From Agrocybe praecox (lineage: Eukaryota; Basidiomycota; Agaricomycetes; Agaricales; Agrocybaceae), in NCBI GenBank assembly GCA_964017145.1, contig OZ024841.1:372001-436000 (forward strand): DNA of 64,000 bases. Direction: 5' to 3'. Shown piece by piece: positions 44,021 to 56,560 of the stretch (positions are counted from its first letter, which is position 1; each line of letters opens with the position of its first letter). The translations under genes were made by a program, and so were the position numbers. The notes below the pieces were generated by a model, which saw nothing but the letters and a program-made list of their open reading frames with translations, was not told where the DNA came from and made no database searches.

Positions 44021-45659
44021 GCAAAGATAAATAAAGAAGTGCATTTGCTCTCTGAGGGCTTTTATAGCAAGGATGAGTGGCATAGTGGCACTGATGTTAT
44101 AGCTGCCCAACGACAATATGAACAATGTCTGTGTGTTTGGGGATAGTCACCATGAAGTGCATGGCCTACATTATTTAAGTACATCTTATTGTATAGAATA
44201 GTAGTACAAAGATATGTGGTGTGCGTATTGTAAACCATACTAAAGAGAGAAAAAAAACAATGAACCCGTGACCTGTGGCTGAGCGTACAGGTTCTAGCGA
44301 GGGTCAGTCTTTAGTGACCCATACCTGTACCCTTGTGGGTTGCCAAACCCTTGTCAATCACTACCAATCCCTGAGTCCAAATACAGTATGATAATAAGGG
44401 TCAGTTTTTGACTCTGGTTGGTATATTTTGGGGGTGTTATGATGCATTCCAACACATTGTAATGGGCCACAAAAATTTCTGACATAAAAGAGCCATTTTT
44501 TGACATTATTCTTTTTACCTTAATATGACAAGGTTTTATGTTAATTCTCAATTTCTCTGATAAAAATAAGCAAACCAAAGGGCATGTCAAAATGTCTTGA
44601 AGATATTACAAGAGCCCAAAAGGTATGTAACATCAATTAAAATAATTCAAGGCATCTGAAGGCTCCTTGGGGCTCCCAAGCCTTCTTATAGGAGCTGTTG
44701 GTGCACTCATGAAAAACTACAATATTCCTTGTAGATCTTCGTTACATTTCTTGGGGGACTCAAAAGATGAAAGTGTTTTTCCTGATGTAAGAAATGAAGA
44801 AACATGACACAATCTGAATAAAACATGAAAATGGTCAGTAAATGTCAATCCACTTAGTATAGTACTGACATATTTTTATAGGAACAAAATGGATAAGTAT
44901 TATTACAATATATATATTAAATATGTATGATAGGGCCTATGGGGCTACTAGGACTCCTTGGGCTTCTGGGGTTACTATGGCCACTATGGCTCCAAGGCAG
45001 AGGGGAGAGTGGTACAAAAGTGGGTGGAGTTTGAGGCCTAGGAGGTTGAGGCCTGGGAGGCCTCTCTGGTATAGGCTCTGCATTGAGTGCCATCATCTTA
45101 ATTGAGGCTTGAGCATCATAGCATAACACAAAAACAATAAGCAATAACTTACAAAGAACAATCAGAATTGATTTTAGGTCTCTTGCCTTGAATGCAACTT
45201 GATGGCAGAGATTAAAGCAATTTGCTAAACATTCAAAAATCTGTCACAAATTAGTGTACTATACAAATAAAAGGACTTACCTGTCATCATAGACTCTCTA
45301 GAAGAAATGCTATTTTTAGCGAAAATAACAATGGTGGTGGTTCAAGTTTAAGAAAGGATGCTCAGATTACAAAGCAATTCTGTCTTGAATATCATGCATG
45401 ACATAAGACTTACATAATCAACTTAAAGTGTTCAATTCGAATCTCGTAAAGGAACACATCTGTAAGTATTGTATAAGGCTACATAATATTTTGGTGGATA
45501 AATACATTAGATACAATAGAACACTACACAAAGAAAAAAAAGAACACTAGGATATTCCAACCTAAACACGTTCAACAAGAAATCTGACAGAAAATTCTAG
45601 AATGTGGAAAGTGCTTAGGGGTGAAAGGGTATAGGAAGATAGATAGGACACACCATTTT
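44021..45659. other. non-coding
   Basis: AT-rich with short frames. At 44770-44783 the word TTTTTCCTGATG recurs, as at the ends of the 39.2- and 41.4-kb repeats. A Pro-rich short frame on the minus strand (44917-45144) is not supported by anything else. Confidence 0.35.
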
Positions 45660-47480
45660 AGTACCCTCCACCGACACCTAGATGTAAGCCCATCCCCATC
45701 TGTGCCTGGTGCTGCTGGTGCTGGATCTTCGACGCACCCGTATCGAATTCGAAGTGAGGCTCCTCGACGTGCTGCTCTTGCCCAGTGGGATCAGCACCAT
45801 ATTCATTACTCGCGTACTGGTACATCGCACTATCATCAACACCTTAAGCACCACCATCAACGTCCGCCGCAGATGTGGGCATGCCTACGTGCCGTTGCTG
45901 ATAAGGCAGATTATACGGTTATCCGAACAGCAACGGATAGGAACCCACGCCGCCATTATCACTGGCGCCCACGCTGCTGTTGCTGCTGCTGTTCGTCTTG
46001 GTGGCAGCCACGGATTTCTCAGCCAGAAGCAACATCAAGAGAACCGGAAATAAGTACGAACTGCTGCTGCTGCTGGGCGTACCGCACATTCGTGGCCATA
46101 TCGTAGGGCGAACTCGGATCGACGTCGATGCCTGGAATGGCAAGGGCATCACCAGCATCGTCGAAGGACGAAAACGTGTGCAATTCGACGGCCGATGCCG
46201 ATGTTGATACTGAGGAAGTGGAATACGGGAAGCTGATGCTGGCGAGAGCTGTATCGGTGCCCGAATGCGAGTGCGAATGTGAGTGGTGATGCTAGTGTGG
46301 ATGAGAGTGCGAGTGGTGTGTAGGCTGAACGTTGAACCTGAGGATGAATAGCCCTCAACGGTGTCGCAGCCTGCAGGATCGACCAGATCCAAATTCGCAC
46401 CCATGACCGTCGAGCCAGATGATGATCCTAACGACGACAACCTGTGTTCGTCCAGCGCAGGCGCAGACCCCAGCCCAACCGACGCTCCTCCGCCTCCTTC
46501 ACCAAACCTTCACCAGGACCACTATTCCCACCAACGGAACCAGGTCAAAAATCACATTACATTTCTGGGATCCATATCCACAGAACGTCTCATCCATTGT
46601 CCATGATCGCCTTAAAATGGGCCGTGCAGACAATGCGCACCGATGGCCATTTGAACCTATAGGTGTGATGTTCATGTTCGCGGTCGAGCCGTCGGTGTTG
46701 TTAATGTGATCGTAGAAAAACTCGATGACACAACGGGAAATTGAGGCTGTGGGACAAATAGAAGGTAGAGTAGGTGCGTTGGGGTGGTGCAGGTCGTTGT
46801 TTTGGATCGGAAGAGTAAGGGGTTCCTCTGGTTCTCGTTGGCCGCCGCCGCCGATGTGGAAGCAGCGTCCTGCGTAATGAAATGATTTGTAAAGTACTTG
46901 AATGCATCGTTCTGCTTAGGCGCCAGATCGAACTGATGCTGCCCATGCTGATAGTTGGGAGCGTTTGACGATGCGAAGACGGGTATCGAATGTGATGTGG
47001 TTCCAGCTCCGTAAGTGAGGTTTCCCAGGACATGACCGGTGCCGGTGAACACGAACCATTCGTTAGGGAGAGGAATGGATGCTGAGCGATGACGATACAC
47101 TGCGTGGTGATGATGCAGATTCTGGGGTCCAAAAGATGTCATTAAAGGGACATATGGCAAAGCAGACAACGATGAAGAAGCGTGAAGGAGCATGGGCACA
47201 GCGAAGTGAGGCAAGTTGGAGTGTTTTCGTCGGTCCAGCTCGGAATTTCCAAGGCCAATTTCATACGCGGTGTACTGGTGGAGTATGCTGCCGATGCCAA
47301 ACTGCAAGAGCTAACTCCTCTCCTTCCAGAAGCTGTAAAAAAACCACTGGTCATCCATTCACCGCTGCTCGCAGCCAGAGTTTGCTGTGGTTTCCGGTCC
47401 CGCGATTCGCACGCAAGCGAGCCGAGAGCCCACACAGTTAATTGTTTTTCACTAAGCTGATCAGGACGAGAAAAGGTCGG
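45660..47480 (-). pseudogene. low-complexity gene remnant, copy 1
   Basis: The minus strand carries a coding-like region that ends HQQHQAQMGMGLHLGVGGGY and a stop near 45660. Upstream in scattered frames are QQQQQFVLISGSLDVASG, AIPGIDVDPSSPYDMATNVR and, at 46672-47307, an ORF with FVFTGTGHVLGNLTYGAGTT. Frames switch and stops occur between pieces. A diverged second copy lies at 51021-52060. A glutamine- and serine-rich regulator is possible, but no DNA-binding domain is visible. This could also be a real gene with introns I cannot place. Confidence 0.4.
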
Positions 47481-48019
47481 TACTGTATGCAATGACGAAA
47501 TTAACACACCACAAACCTTGGTAAGTGTGTGCTATAATTCGAGCAGCTGCTGACGACTGCTTCCCAACTGCATCTAAACGACATCCGCACATTCTCCCCC
47601 TTATGCACACCCTCCCCAACGAATGTCACTCCCAACGTCGATATGGGACGAATGGTGCGGTGTGCATTGGCGTCCGGTAGGAACAAAATGCGAGTATGAC
47701 AGTAAACGAAGGTGGCTTACTTCTTCTGCTACGGGACATGGATGAGATTCGAGAGTAAAAGAACGAAAGTGGAATAGGACATGAATCAAAGTCGTCGATG
47801 GTGGAACACGGTTGGCGGCGGGTTGACGGTGTCAATCAAACAGTGTGGCAGTGCAATCTGGTCAGGTCAGATTAGATTAGATAGCATGTCAACGCGAAGC
47901 ACATACCCCGAATAATATTACTTTGACCGTTACTGCCACCTTGCGAGGCTGCTCGACGCGTATGCGAACCATGCTACTTCATTCCGAGCCATACTGGATG
48001 GCTTCAGCCGGCATCACGA
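47481..48019. other. non-coding
   Basis: No gene supported. It is of mixed composition, between the pseudogene copy and the first local repeat. Confidence 0.35.
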
Positions 48020-48490
48020 CCATCTGAACTTGAGCTTGAACCAACACGACAGGCAGACACTTCGTGGTGTTCGCAGGAATATAGCATGAGAGGGTTTGGG
48101 AGGGAATCGAGCAGGATTCTCGGAGTGGAATGGCGGAGCACGTCGAATGGGAGGAGGGATGTATAGACGGAGCCTGGTGGGCTGCGATGGGTTGTGAGGG
48201 TATGCATCAATATCTTCGGACCGAGAACATTTGTATGGCGTTGGATCTAGACTCGCCCTTCCTTCACTGCTGACATGGACAACGTCTCTCATCGAGTTAT
48301 TGCATATCGTCATTTTTCCTGTGATGCAGCCTCGTCCGACGGCTCTCCAACATCAACGCGTCCATCGTCATTCAATCATTTGGATGATCTTTCTGTCGCC
48401 GCTGCATTCCGTGCATGTGCAGTCCGTGTTTCTTGACACTTTGCGCACCTCGTTTTCTCTTTCAGCCCTTCGTAACAACTACCTCCACCA
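48020..48490 (-). repeat. local repeat family, copy 1 (inverted orientation)
   Basis: It shares blocks with 52165-52680 and 52925-53370 in opposite orientation: TCTCTTTCAGCCCTTCGTAA, CACGTCGAATGGGAGGAGGG, ATGGCGGAGCACGTCGAATG-like and GTCCATGTCAGCAG-like words. No coding capacity is evident. Confidence 0.6.
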
Positions 48491-48729
48491 CGGAGAAACT
48501 TCCAAGTCGCTGTGACTCAGTCAAACCGGATAGTATCAGCACCTTGAAAAAGCAACACCCTCCTCCTTCTTCGTTCTCATCCTCATTCCACCGGCTCTCC
48601 CTCAACGCCTCACATGCACATCTCAATCATCTTTACCTTCACCATCCTATTTCGCTTTTACGATTCCCTTTTTTTTGCTATCTAGCTCTCTATTAAACTC
48701 GTCGTAATGCTCCGCTCCAAGTTCATTTC

Positions 48730-49260
48730 GGGGCTGCTCGTTTCAGTCCTCTGGATCCACGACCCGCCCTCGCTGATATCACCCCATCGCTTTCTCTCTT
48801 TTCCGTTCCTGTTCTCCCATCTGCTCGGGCCTCTACTCTCACATGGAATATTGAATGCAGACGCTGCCGTCTGAACGCCAATAAGAATGATACCGCAACA
48901 TTCCTCTTCGCGCCTCCCCCTTGCCTCTCGCCACAACTACCATCACCCGAAATGCAAACAGGAGTGTGAGGATTGGTATCACGAACTGCTGGGCCTTTCC
49001 TCGTCGTCATCTCAACGTCAACCATCCTCATCTCCGCCGTCCTGTTTCGCCTTTCCGTTTCCCTCTTCTCCCATCTGTCATCTCCATTAAACTCATCGTA
49101 ATGCCCCGCTCTCACAGGTTCATGCTCAAGCGCTCAAGTCTCAAGCTCAGCGTCAACGACGACCCGCCCCAGGCCCTCCAAGGTGCCAAGAGCAAGTACC
49201 CTACCAGGACATATTCCCGTTAATGCGATGCTCCTGGCCAGCTGGTCCTTGTCGTAGGCC
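48730..49260 (+). repeat. dispersed repeat, copy 2 (partner 22780-23300)
   Basis: It is collinear with the copy 26 kb upstream in the same orientation. Shared words include CTCTGGATCCACGACCCGCC and GGAGTGTGAGGATTGGTATC. Confidence 0.55.
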
Positions 49261-51020
49261 TGCACGTTGGGGGTATTGGTTGAGGAAGGCTAGAGGGGTT
49301 GGGACTTGGAGAGGACGGCTGGGTTGAGGAGTTGAGTGGACTGCATCGGAGGGGTTAAACGTTAGGATTGTATCAACGATACAACAAAACCACCCCGAAG
49401 ACTCCTCCCTCATACACCTTCGTTTTGTTTTGGAATCCTACAATCCTCCGGCCTTTGGCCTCAGTCGTCCTGACTTTTCTTCGTTGGCGCCTGGATTCGT
49501 TGATTTCGACCATCATCAATCATAGCAAACGCCACCGGTATCATTATGAATATATCACGATTCACTAATACCACCTCCACGAACATAAATCCCACGAACG
49601 TTCGGCTCTCCTCGTCTTTGTCTCCATACTCCAAGTATAGGCCATGGCGCCTTGTCTCCCGGTCTTTCTCTCATTTGCATTAACTCTTGCCTCCGACGCC
49701 TCTCCTCACATAATATACGTCCCTCTCCACGGACAGTACGATGCAATGGAGAACGTTCTTTCCCTCAGGCTCAAGCGCTTACGTCCTGTTTTCTTTTGTT
49801 TCGTTTAGTCAACACATCCTCCTCCTCCTTGTCTGATTGCTCTCCACTGCAAGACGAGGGCTTAACCATTCTTATTCATGCCCCATGGTACACGAAGCGA
49901 TGCAGATGCCGATGCTTTTATTGTATTTCTCTTCCTCTTCCTTTTCCTGTCCCGATTCATTAATATTCATTCTCCATCTCCAGATATGCGCTACTTTTCT
50001 CTGTTTTGTTATCTGTTGGGTCGTTGGGTCGTTGGTGTTTGTTTATGTAGCTCTGGCTCTTTCCTATCCGAGCCGTAGATTGATTCACTATCTGTTCCTG
50101 GTTCCATGTATACGACCTGGTGCCTCTCCGTCTCGTCTTAGTCTTCCTCCCAAGTCGTCTTACGTCTTAGTCTTGCTAGACCTCTATGATTGATTGCATC
50201 TCCATCAATTCATCGATCATTGATAATTCTCCCCGGGAAACCAGCTATCGTCCTCCCGCCGTTCTGTTTTTTCAGTCCAACACAAATACATTATCATTGT
50301 CATTATCATTACTTGTCTCCCTCTCGTGCATGGTGGGCACAGCCAGCCTCCGAATATCCTCTCATCTTATTGTCACTTCGCACTTGACTTATTCATGCAT
50401 GCGGTGTAATGCGACGCGACGCGTTTCTCTTTTATTCTATTTCTTTTGCCCTTCCCCGCCAGTTTATAGCTCAAACGTTCATCCTTCATCCTTCAAACCT
50501 TCCCCCTTTCCTTTTGATGTACGCATACGCAGCACGACTCGCGTGGCTCGTGCATTACCTTTCCTTTATCTTTGAGAGAAATTTTCGACTTTAGATATGA
50601 TATGACAAGCGAATCTACGTCTACTTCCGACTTCAAAGAAGAAGAAAAGGCAATGTCATACGATGTTCAGATGTTCAAGTTCGTCGTGACTCATGCAACT
50701 GGAGAATGAACGGTAACCGTAATGTAACGCTTGGATGGTTTGGAGTTACTGGTCAAGTACGGTTTACAACGGAGTAGTCTATGTTGGAAAATATACTCAG
50801 AGTGTACATAGATAGGTATGTATAGTGGAGAAATGAACCAACGATGACAACTTGACAAGAAGAGAAAAGACAAAAATGATTGATACACAAAAAGAAAAAA
50901 GAACAATGAAAAGATGTAAGTAGCATCAACGTAGAATACATCTGGTCGGGTGAAGCAATGAGGAAAGCGAGAAATATACCCACATCAAGAAATACATTGG
51001 CTAGATTGCTACATCATCAA
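49261..51020. other. non-coding, pyrimidine-rich
   Basis: Many short frames arise from C/T-rich sequence. I see no domain, exon series or structured repeat. Confidence 0.4.
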
Positions 51021-52060
51021 TAGTACCCTCCACCAATACCCATATGTAGCCCCATCCCTATCTGCGTCTGCTGGTGGTGTTGCTTGCGTGCTGGTACATC
51101 GCATTAGGATCAACGTCCGCCAGAGGACCTAGGCATACCTGCATGCAGACGCTGCTGCTGCTGATAATGCAGATCATAACGCCATCTGGACGGCAACGGG
51201 TAAGTGACCATCCCGCCGTCCGTTATCACCACGGCTCATGTTACTGCAGTTTGTCGTTCATACCGGTAGCACTCGGGGAGTTCTCAAAGCCAGAAACAAA
51301 GTTAGAAGAACTGTGCGTGCATACGAGCTCATTGGGCTGCTGCTACATGGTCATATCGTCTGTTGAGTTCTGGTTAACGCCGCCACTGAAATAACAAGGG
51401 CATCGCGGAAAGAAGAAGCCGTAGGCGACTCAATCACGGATGAAGAAGGCGATGCTAGTGTTGGTACCGAGGAAGTGGAACAAATCGAGGCCACGGTGCT
51501 GTTTGTATGAGCTAAAAAGCTGACAGTGAGAGGTATATTGATGCCTGGATGTGAATGTGAACGAGCGCGCGAGTACAAATGCGAACAAGAGTACAAATGG
51601 TGAGGAGGCTGAGCGCAGAGCGCTGAACGTGAACACGGGAATGAATCGCGCTCAGGAGTCGCAGAAACCCTATAGTCGACGCAGACAACGACAACCTGTG
51701 TTTGTCCACCGGAAGACTCCAAACTAGCCAATGATGAAGCTCCTCCTACTTCCACCACCAACACTGATTCCACTTGTAAAAACTCTGCTTTAGCTCGCGG
51801 TACGGCTCCGTGTTCTTTTTCATCATCCCATTGGAATTCTAGGACTAAATTTCATCCATCGTCGATGATCGTCGCAGAAGGCGACCTGCAGACGACGCGC
51901 GCTGATGGCCATTCAAGCTCCTAGATGTGATAGTGATGTCCATGCTGTTCGTCATCGCCGTCGTGTTATTGGTAATGTGGCTGTTGAAGAAACACGACGA
52001 CATACCGGGGAGCTGAGGCTGCGGAGCGGATGGTGGGAAGGTGAACGAAAACCATTCCTC
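51021..52060 (-). pseudogene. low-complexity gene remnant, copy 2
   Basis: This is homologous to 45660-47480 on the same strand. The end again reads HQQTQIGMGLHMGIGGGY, and a block (51890-52000) reads HITNNTTAMTNSMDIT.. against HINNTDGSTANMNIT.. in copy 1. Frames are broken in several places. The copies lie about 5.36 kb apart in direct orientation, so they look like an old tandem duplication. Confidence 0.45.
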
Positions 52061-52164
52061 AGCGGGAGAGACTGACGATGACCAAAGATCATGGGCTGCA
52101 TGGAGGCGAATAACAGGAGTGATGGTAATATGAATATGTCAGGGAAGGGGAAAGACTTGATAGG

Positions 52165-52680
52165 ATGGGTCGATAGTTGTTACGAAGGGCTGAAAGAGAA
52201 CGAGATGTGCAAAGGGCGCCGGCGAATACTTGAGTGTCATAGAATATGGGAATGACGATGGACGTTGGCCGACTCAGAGCGGTGCGATGCAATAACTCGA
52301 TGAGTTAGCAGGGAAGGAAGGGCTGGAGCGGTCCTGGCAATGTTGGGTTCTCCTGTCAAGCACAGGTCTAAGAATATTGTCGGTCCAAGTCCAGCGAGCC
52401 CCCTCCACGGTCATCGAGGTTTCGATGGATGCCGTCACAACCCTTCGCAGCCCACTAGGCTCAATCCATCCACCCAATCTTCCATGTCGCCCTATCCCTC
52501 TTCGCCCCCGTCGTAACATTGATCTCTTTTTTTCCTTCATTCCACTCCTAAAACCCCGCTCGAATCCCTCCCAAGCCCTCTCATCCAATGTTCTCCCCTC
52601 GTTCAAACTCCCTTTTCATAACCAGGAAGCCCGTCCATCCATTCCCTCGCGCGTTTCAACTTCCATTCAGCGCGCACCGG
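52165..52680 (+). repeat. local repeat family, copy 2
   Basis: Shared with 52925-53370 in the same orientation about 760 bp apart: GTTACGAAGGGCTGAAAGAG, AGCAGGGAAGGAAGGGC, TCGGTCC.AGTCCA, CCCGCTCGAATCCCTCCCAA and GCCCGTCCATCCATTC. Confidence 0.65.
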
Positions 52681-52924
52681 CACCTCCACTCCACTCCGCT
52701 AAATTTATACCATGGGAGGGCATGAAGGGGGAGATGGACTCGGTGGTGGTATGGGTGTTACGTATTATTACAGACGCACACCCTCGAAAATAAATCCATG
52801 TGCTGATAGACACGGTCGATCGGAGGACGCGCGCGCGAGGCTCTAGAATGCGTGAATAACAGGAGTAACTGCAGGCGAAAGACTCGATAGGATGGGTCGG
52901 TAGTTCCCGGAGTACGCATGCATC

Positions 52925-53370
52925 GCAACTTGTTACGGAGGGCTGAAAGGGAACGAGGTGCGCAATTTGAGGGTATAGCCTTAGGGCATTGAGCGTCAAG
53001 AAACACGGACTGCACGGGATGCAGCGTCATTGAATGACGATAGACGTTGACCGAGTTCCAGCGTGGAAGAGCTGTCTGCCGATGCTGTATCACAGGAAGT
53101 CGATGAGAAACGTTGTCCATGTTGGCAGGGAAGGAAGGGCAAGTCTCCATACGAATGTTTTCGGTCCGAGTCCATGGCCATCGCAGTCACAACCCATCAT
53201 AGCCCAACAGGATCCATCCATCAGCCATGTTGCCCTTTCCCTCCTCCCATTCGACGTTCTTCGCTATTCCACCCCGGGAATCCCGCTCGAATCCCTCCCA
53301 ATCCCCCTCATGCTATGTCCCCCCGAACTCCCTTTCACAACCATAATGCCCGTCCATCCATTCGCTTGCG
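52925..53370 (+). repeat. local repeat family, copy 3
   Basis: See copy 2. The words GTTACGGAGGGCTGAAAGGG, CCCGCTCGAATCCCTCCCAA and GCCCGTCCATCCATTC are in the same order. Confidence 0.65.
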
Positions 53371-55232
53371 CGTACTTCTGTTCAGCGTGCACCAGCACCT
53401 CCAATACAGTCCACTCGGCGAATCCCATCTCTCCGAATCCATCCTTCGCCTCGGACGTGGTACATGTACAAGCCTAGGGCGCGGTTGCAGCCCCATCCAT
53501 CCGTCCAACGCAACCCTCTCCCTCCGGACCCTCCGAATTTTCAAGAGCTCTACTCTCTATTCCCTGCTCCGTCCATCCATCCATCCTTGCTCGCTCAAAC
53601 TCCAAGCTCCGCAGCACCTAAACCAAGATACATCCGCCATGATTTTGATCGTATTTCGTAGGTGTCCAAACTAAGGGCAGAAAGCTGCAGATGGCGCACG
53701 CTGCAGAGGCAGAGGAAGATAAAGGGAAGAAAAGGACACAAACAAAAGAAACAAGCGAACTTAGAAACCAACTAGAAACAAAGAAACGCGAATTCGTGTG
53801 ACCGTGACTCGCATTATCTGAATCCCCAGCGTCAATCATGTCACGGTCTGCGCGTCAAGTTTCAACTCAATTTCTAATAAGTATTACTGCAACTCACATG
53901 TAAGAAATCATGTGCTTACTATAACTCTCAGAAATGGAACATAGAACACTCTTCACACTGTCTAACTACAGCTTGCACACCGTCGGGAGATTAGGGACTC
54001 GTGGGTCCGAGTCGTTGTCAATATATAAGCGCCGTCATTTCGGGCAATCGCAGTTCTGTGCTATTTGCTATCATGAGTATTGAATAATGTGTGGGTACGT
54101 ACTAGGTATATTAGCTCGAAAAATCAAGCCGAACGTGGCATTTCCTGGAGCACAAGTCGCGATACATGCCTTGGATATCACCCCATTCACCCGCTCTCCG
54201 GATTCTACATTGAATGACTTGCGCAAAATCGTGCGTTTTCCAAAAAAGCACTCTAAATATGAATAACATACTCGGATAAATATATCTCAAAAGACGCCTT
54301 AGTGCCCAAGCGATAATTTCGAATGGTACGAAGACGTACAGTTACTTTCTCCTTATTCAATTCGTACACTGTCGTATTTTCCATCGCTCTCCGGTTGGAT
54401 TGCTATGCGTAACAAAGAACCTTCGAGGAATTCTGCCTTTCTGCATTCACAAAAAATGAACGACGTGGATTGGTGTCATGCGCGTTAATTAATAATTCAC
54501 CATCATTATTTCACCAATTAAATCAATTTTATTGTCATTCTTATCAATCTGTGGATAAAAAATGAAAAGTGCATGAAAGTATCCAAACGATATTTAGGCT
54601 TAGATAGTCCAAGTGTGGTAAGAGACTCGTAAATGAAGAATACATTCGAGGGATCTTTGATTTCGCGACACTTCGGCAAGTTAAATTGGGTTCAGATCAA
54701 AATGGATTGATTCACTGGGTACCGAATACATGGGTTTCTAAAATACGTATATAAGGAGCCCTAATTTAACTGGAAAGAATAACAGCTCCTCCGAGCTTTT
54801 CCTTCTTTCCTTGTCTACTAGCGTCGCCTTCGTCTCCAGGGCTTGCTGTCTGACTTTGAACTTTCTGTACTACGTCAAGTTCTTGTTATCACCAATACCA
54901 AACCAATTCTGATAATTTGTATGTGTCTTCATTGCGCATCAAGAAAACGCATCATGCAATTTAATTTTCCGTGCACAGTTTCAAAACTGCTCTCTATTAG
55001 GATTTTCACTCAATTCGAGTTTTGGCTTTTTGTGGGCCGCTCGTCACCAACCTTCGGTTGGTTCCTCGCAGCCAAATTAAAGAAATACTGGGTACAATAA
55101 GAATTAGTATTTTCACCCAGAACAAATTTCTGTGTGCCATTGTGTCTGAGATCTCAAGCGTGAACGACATCTAAATCAACTCTGGAGACTGGAAGGGACA
55201 AACAGATATTTTCTTACACAAGGGTTTGAACT
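53371..55232. other. non-coding
   Basis: No gene supported. It is AT-rich from 53850 with only short frames. Confidence 0.45.
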
Positions 55233-55495
55233 ATGAAAGGTTCAGAAAGAGAAGGGAAGTTTAAACAAAATTTAAACAAAATTCGAATGCTTAACAACGT
55301 TATAGCACAGGACGCAGTCAAGCAAGTACATTTTTTGAATTACGGGGTTGGAGGCAAACGGAGAGGACCGAGACAAGCAAGCGCAAACAAACGGTCAACA
55401 TTTTCTGAATTACGGGTTTTGAGGCGGCCAGAAAAGGAAGCAGCAAAGCTGCAGCAAAACAAAAGCAAACAAACGGTCAACATTTTCTGAATTTT
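55233..55495 (+). repeat. repeat with AACGGTCAACATTTTCTGAA units
   Basis: AACGGTCAACATTTTCTGAA occurs at 55391 and 55473 and is linked by GTTTTGAGGCGGCCAGAAAA followed by GGAAGCAGCAAAGC. The same unit occurs at 58979-59095. An 85-codon ORF over this stretch reads the repeat and is not convincing. Confidence 0.6.
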
Positions 55496-56027
55496 GATAT
55501 TCTCGCATCAAGGGAAGAATGATCACGAGGCAAGAATAAGGTCTTTGGGCGAACTGATGTGACACGTAACACTCTGTTGTTACGAACCACCATCATCGCC
55601 CCGTGCAGCCCTCGAGCACGCCCGACTGGGAGCTCGAGAGAGCTTTCTTTTTCATCATTATGTACCGTCAACGACCTTCATTACTACGTTCTTTGATTCC
55701 TTGCTATGTAACTGCATAAGAATCCGCTTTGCTGGGCTATGACGTGGGTAACCATGGTTAGAAATGGAATCCATCCATCATCGAAACTGGAGTGTTGCTA
55801 CTTAAGCTGCGTATATATTTTGTGCTATATGATGTTTTTCTCCCTAACACAGACATTCCTCCAACTTCTCCTGATTAGCACCTTTTTTTTCCATTCACCG
55901 GTTTCGGAACGGTAACGTTGCATGTAAGAAACATGGAAACAAGCTACGGTATGTGATTTAGATGGCATTCTATCAAGCCCTTTACTCACCAATTTTTATC
56001 CCTACCACTTCCTACCGCTACTCCGAC
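55496..56027. other. non-coding
   Basis: Nothing recognisable; short frames only. Confidence 0.4.
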
Positions 56028-56560
56028 AACCTCTGTGAGCCGCGTACGGCCACATGTTAACTGCTGTGCTTTTCCAACAACCTCTGCGAGCCTCGTACCG
56101 CCGCATGTTAACTGCAGTGCTATTCCAACCTCTGCGAGCCTCGTACTGCCGCATGTTAACTGCAGTGCTATTCCAACAACCTCTGCGAGCCTCGTACCGC
56201 CGCATGTTAACTGCTATGCTATTCCAACCTCTGCGAGCCTCGTACCGCCGCATGTTAACTGCTGTGCTATTCCAACAACCTCTGCGAGCCTCGTACCGCC
56301 GCATGTTGATTGCTGTGCTATTCCAATAACCTCTGCGAGCCTCGTATGGCCACATGTTGATCGCTTTTTCTGCTGTTCCGACAACCTCTGTGAGCCTCAT
56401 ATCGCCACACGTTGATCACTTTTCCTGCTATTTTCTACAACCTCTATGAGCCTTGTATGGCTACATGTTGATTGTTATTCTGGCTATCCTTGCCACTCCA
56501 GCAACCTCTGTGAGCCTCGTTCGGCCCCATGTTGATCGCTTTTCGTGCTATTCCGCTGTT
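56028..56560 (+). repeat. about 50-bp minisatellite, ten copies
   Basis: The unit resembles CAACCTCTGCGAGCCTCGTA followed by CCGCCGCATGTTAACTGCTG and TGCTATTCCA. Central units alternate between 51 and 48 bp because a CAA is present or absent. Outer units are diverged and longer. An isolated diverged unit lies at 56817-56870. Long ORFs on both strands come from the period being a multiple of three. Confidence 0.85.

Noticed and set aside
44917..45144. Pro-rich 75-codon minus-strand ORF
   Set aside because: The sequence is a simple GGCCT/GGGA-type repeat in an AT-rich region and has no support from exons or homologues.
56002..56415. ORFs of 91-132 codons with a regular repeat on both strands
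   Set aside because: They arise from the 50-bp minisatellite with CAA steps; both strands are open for the same reason.
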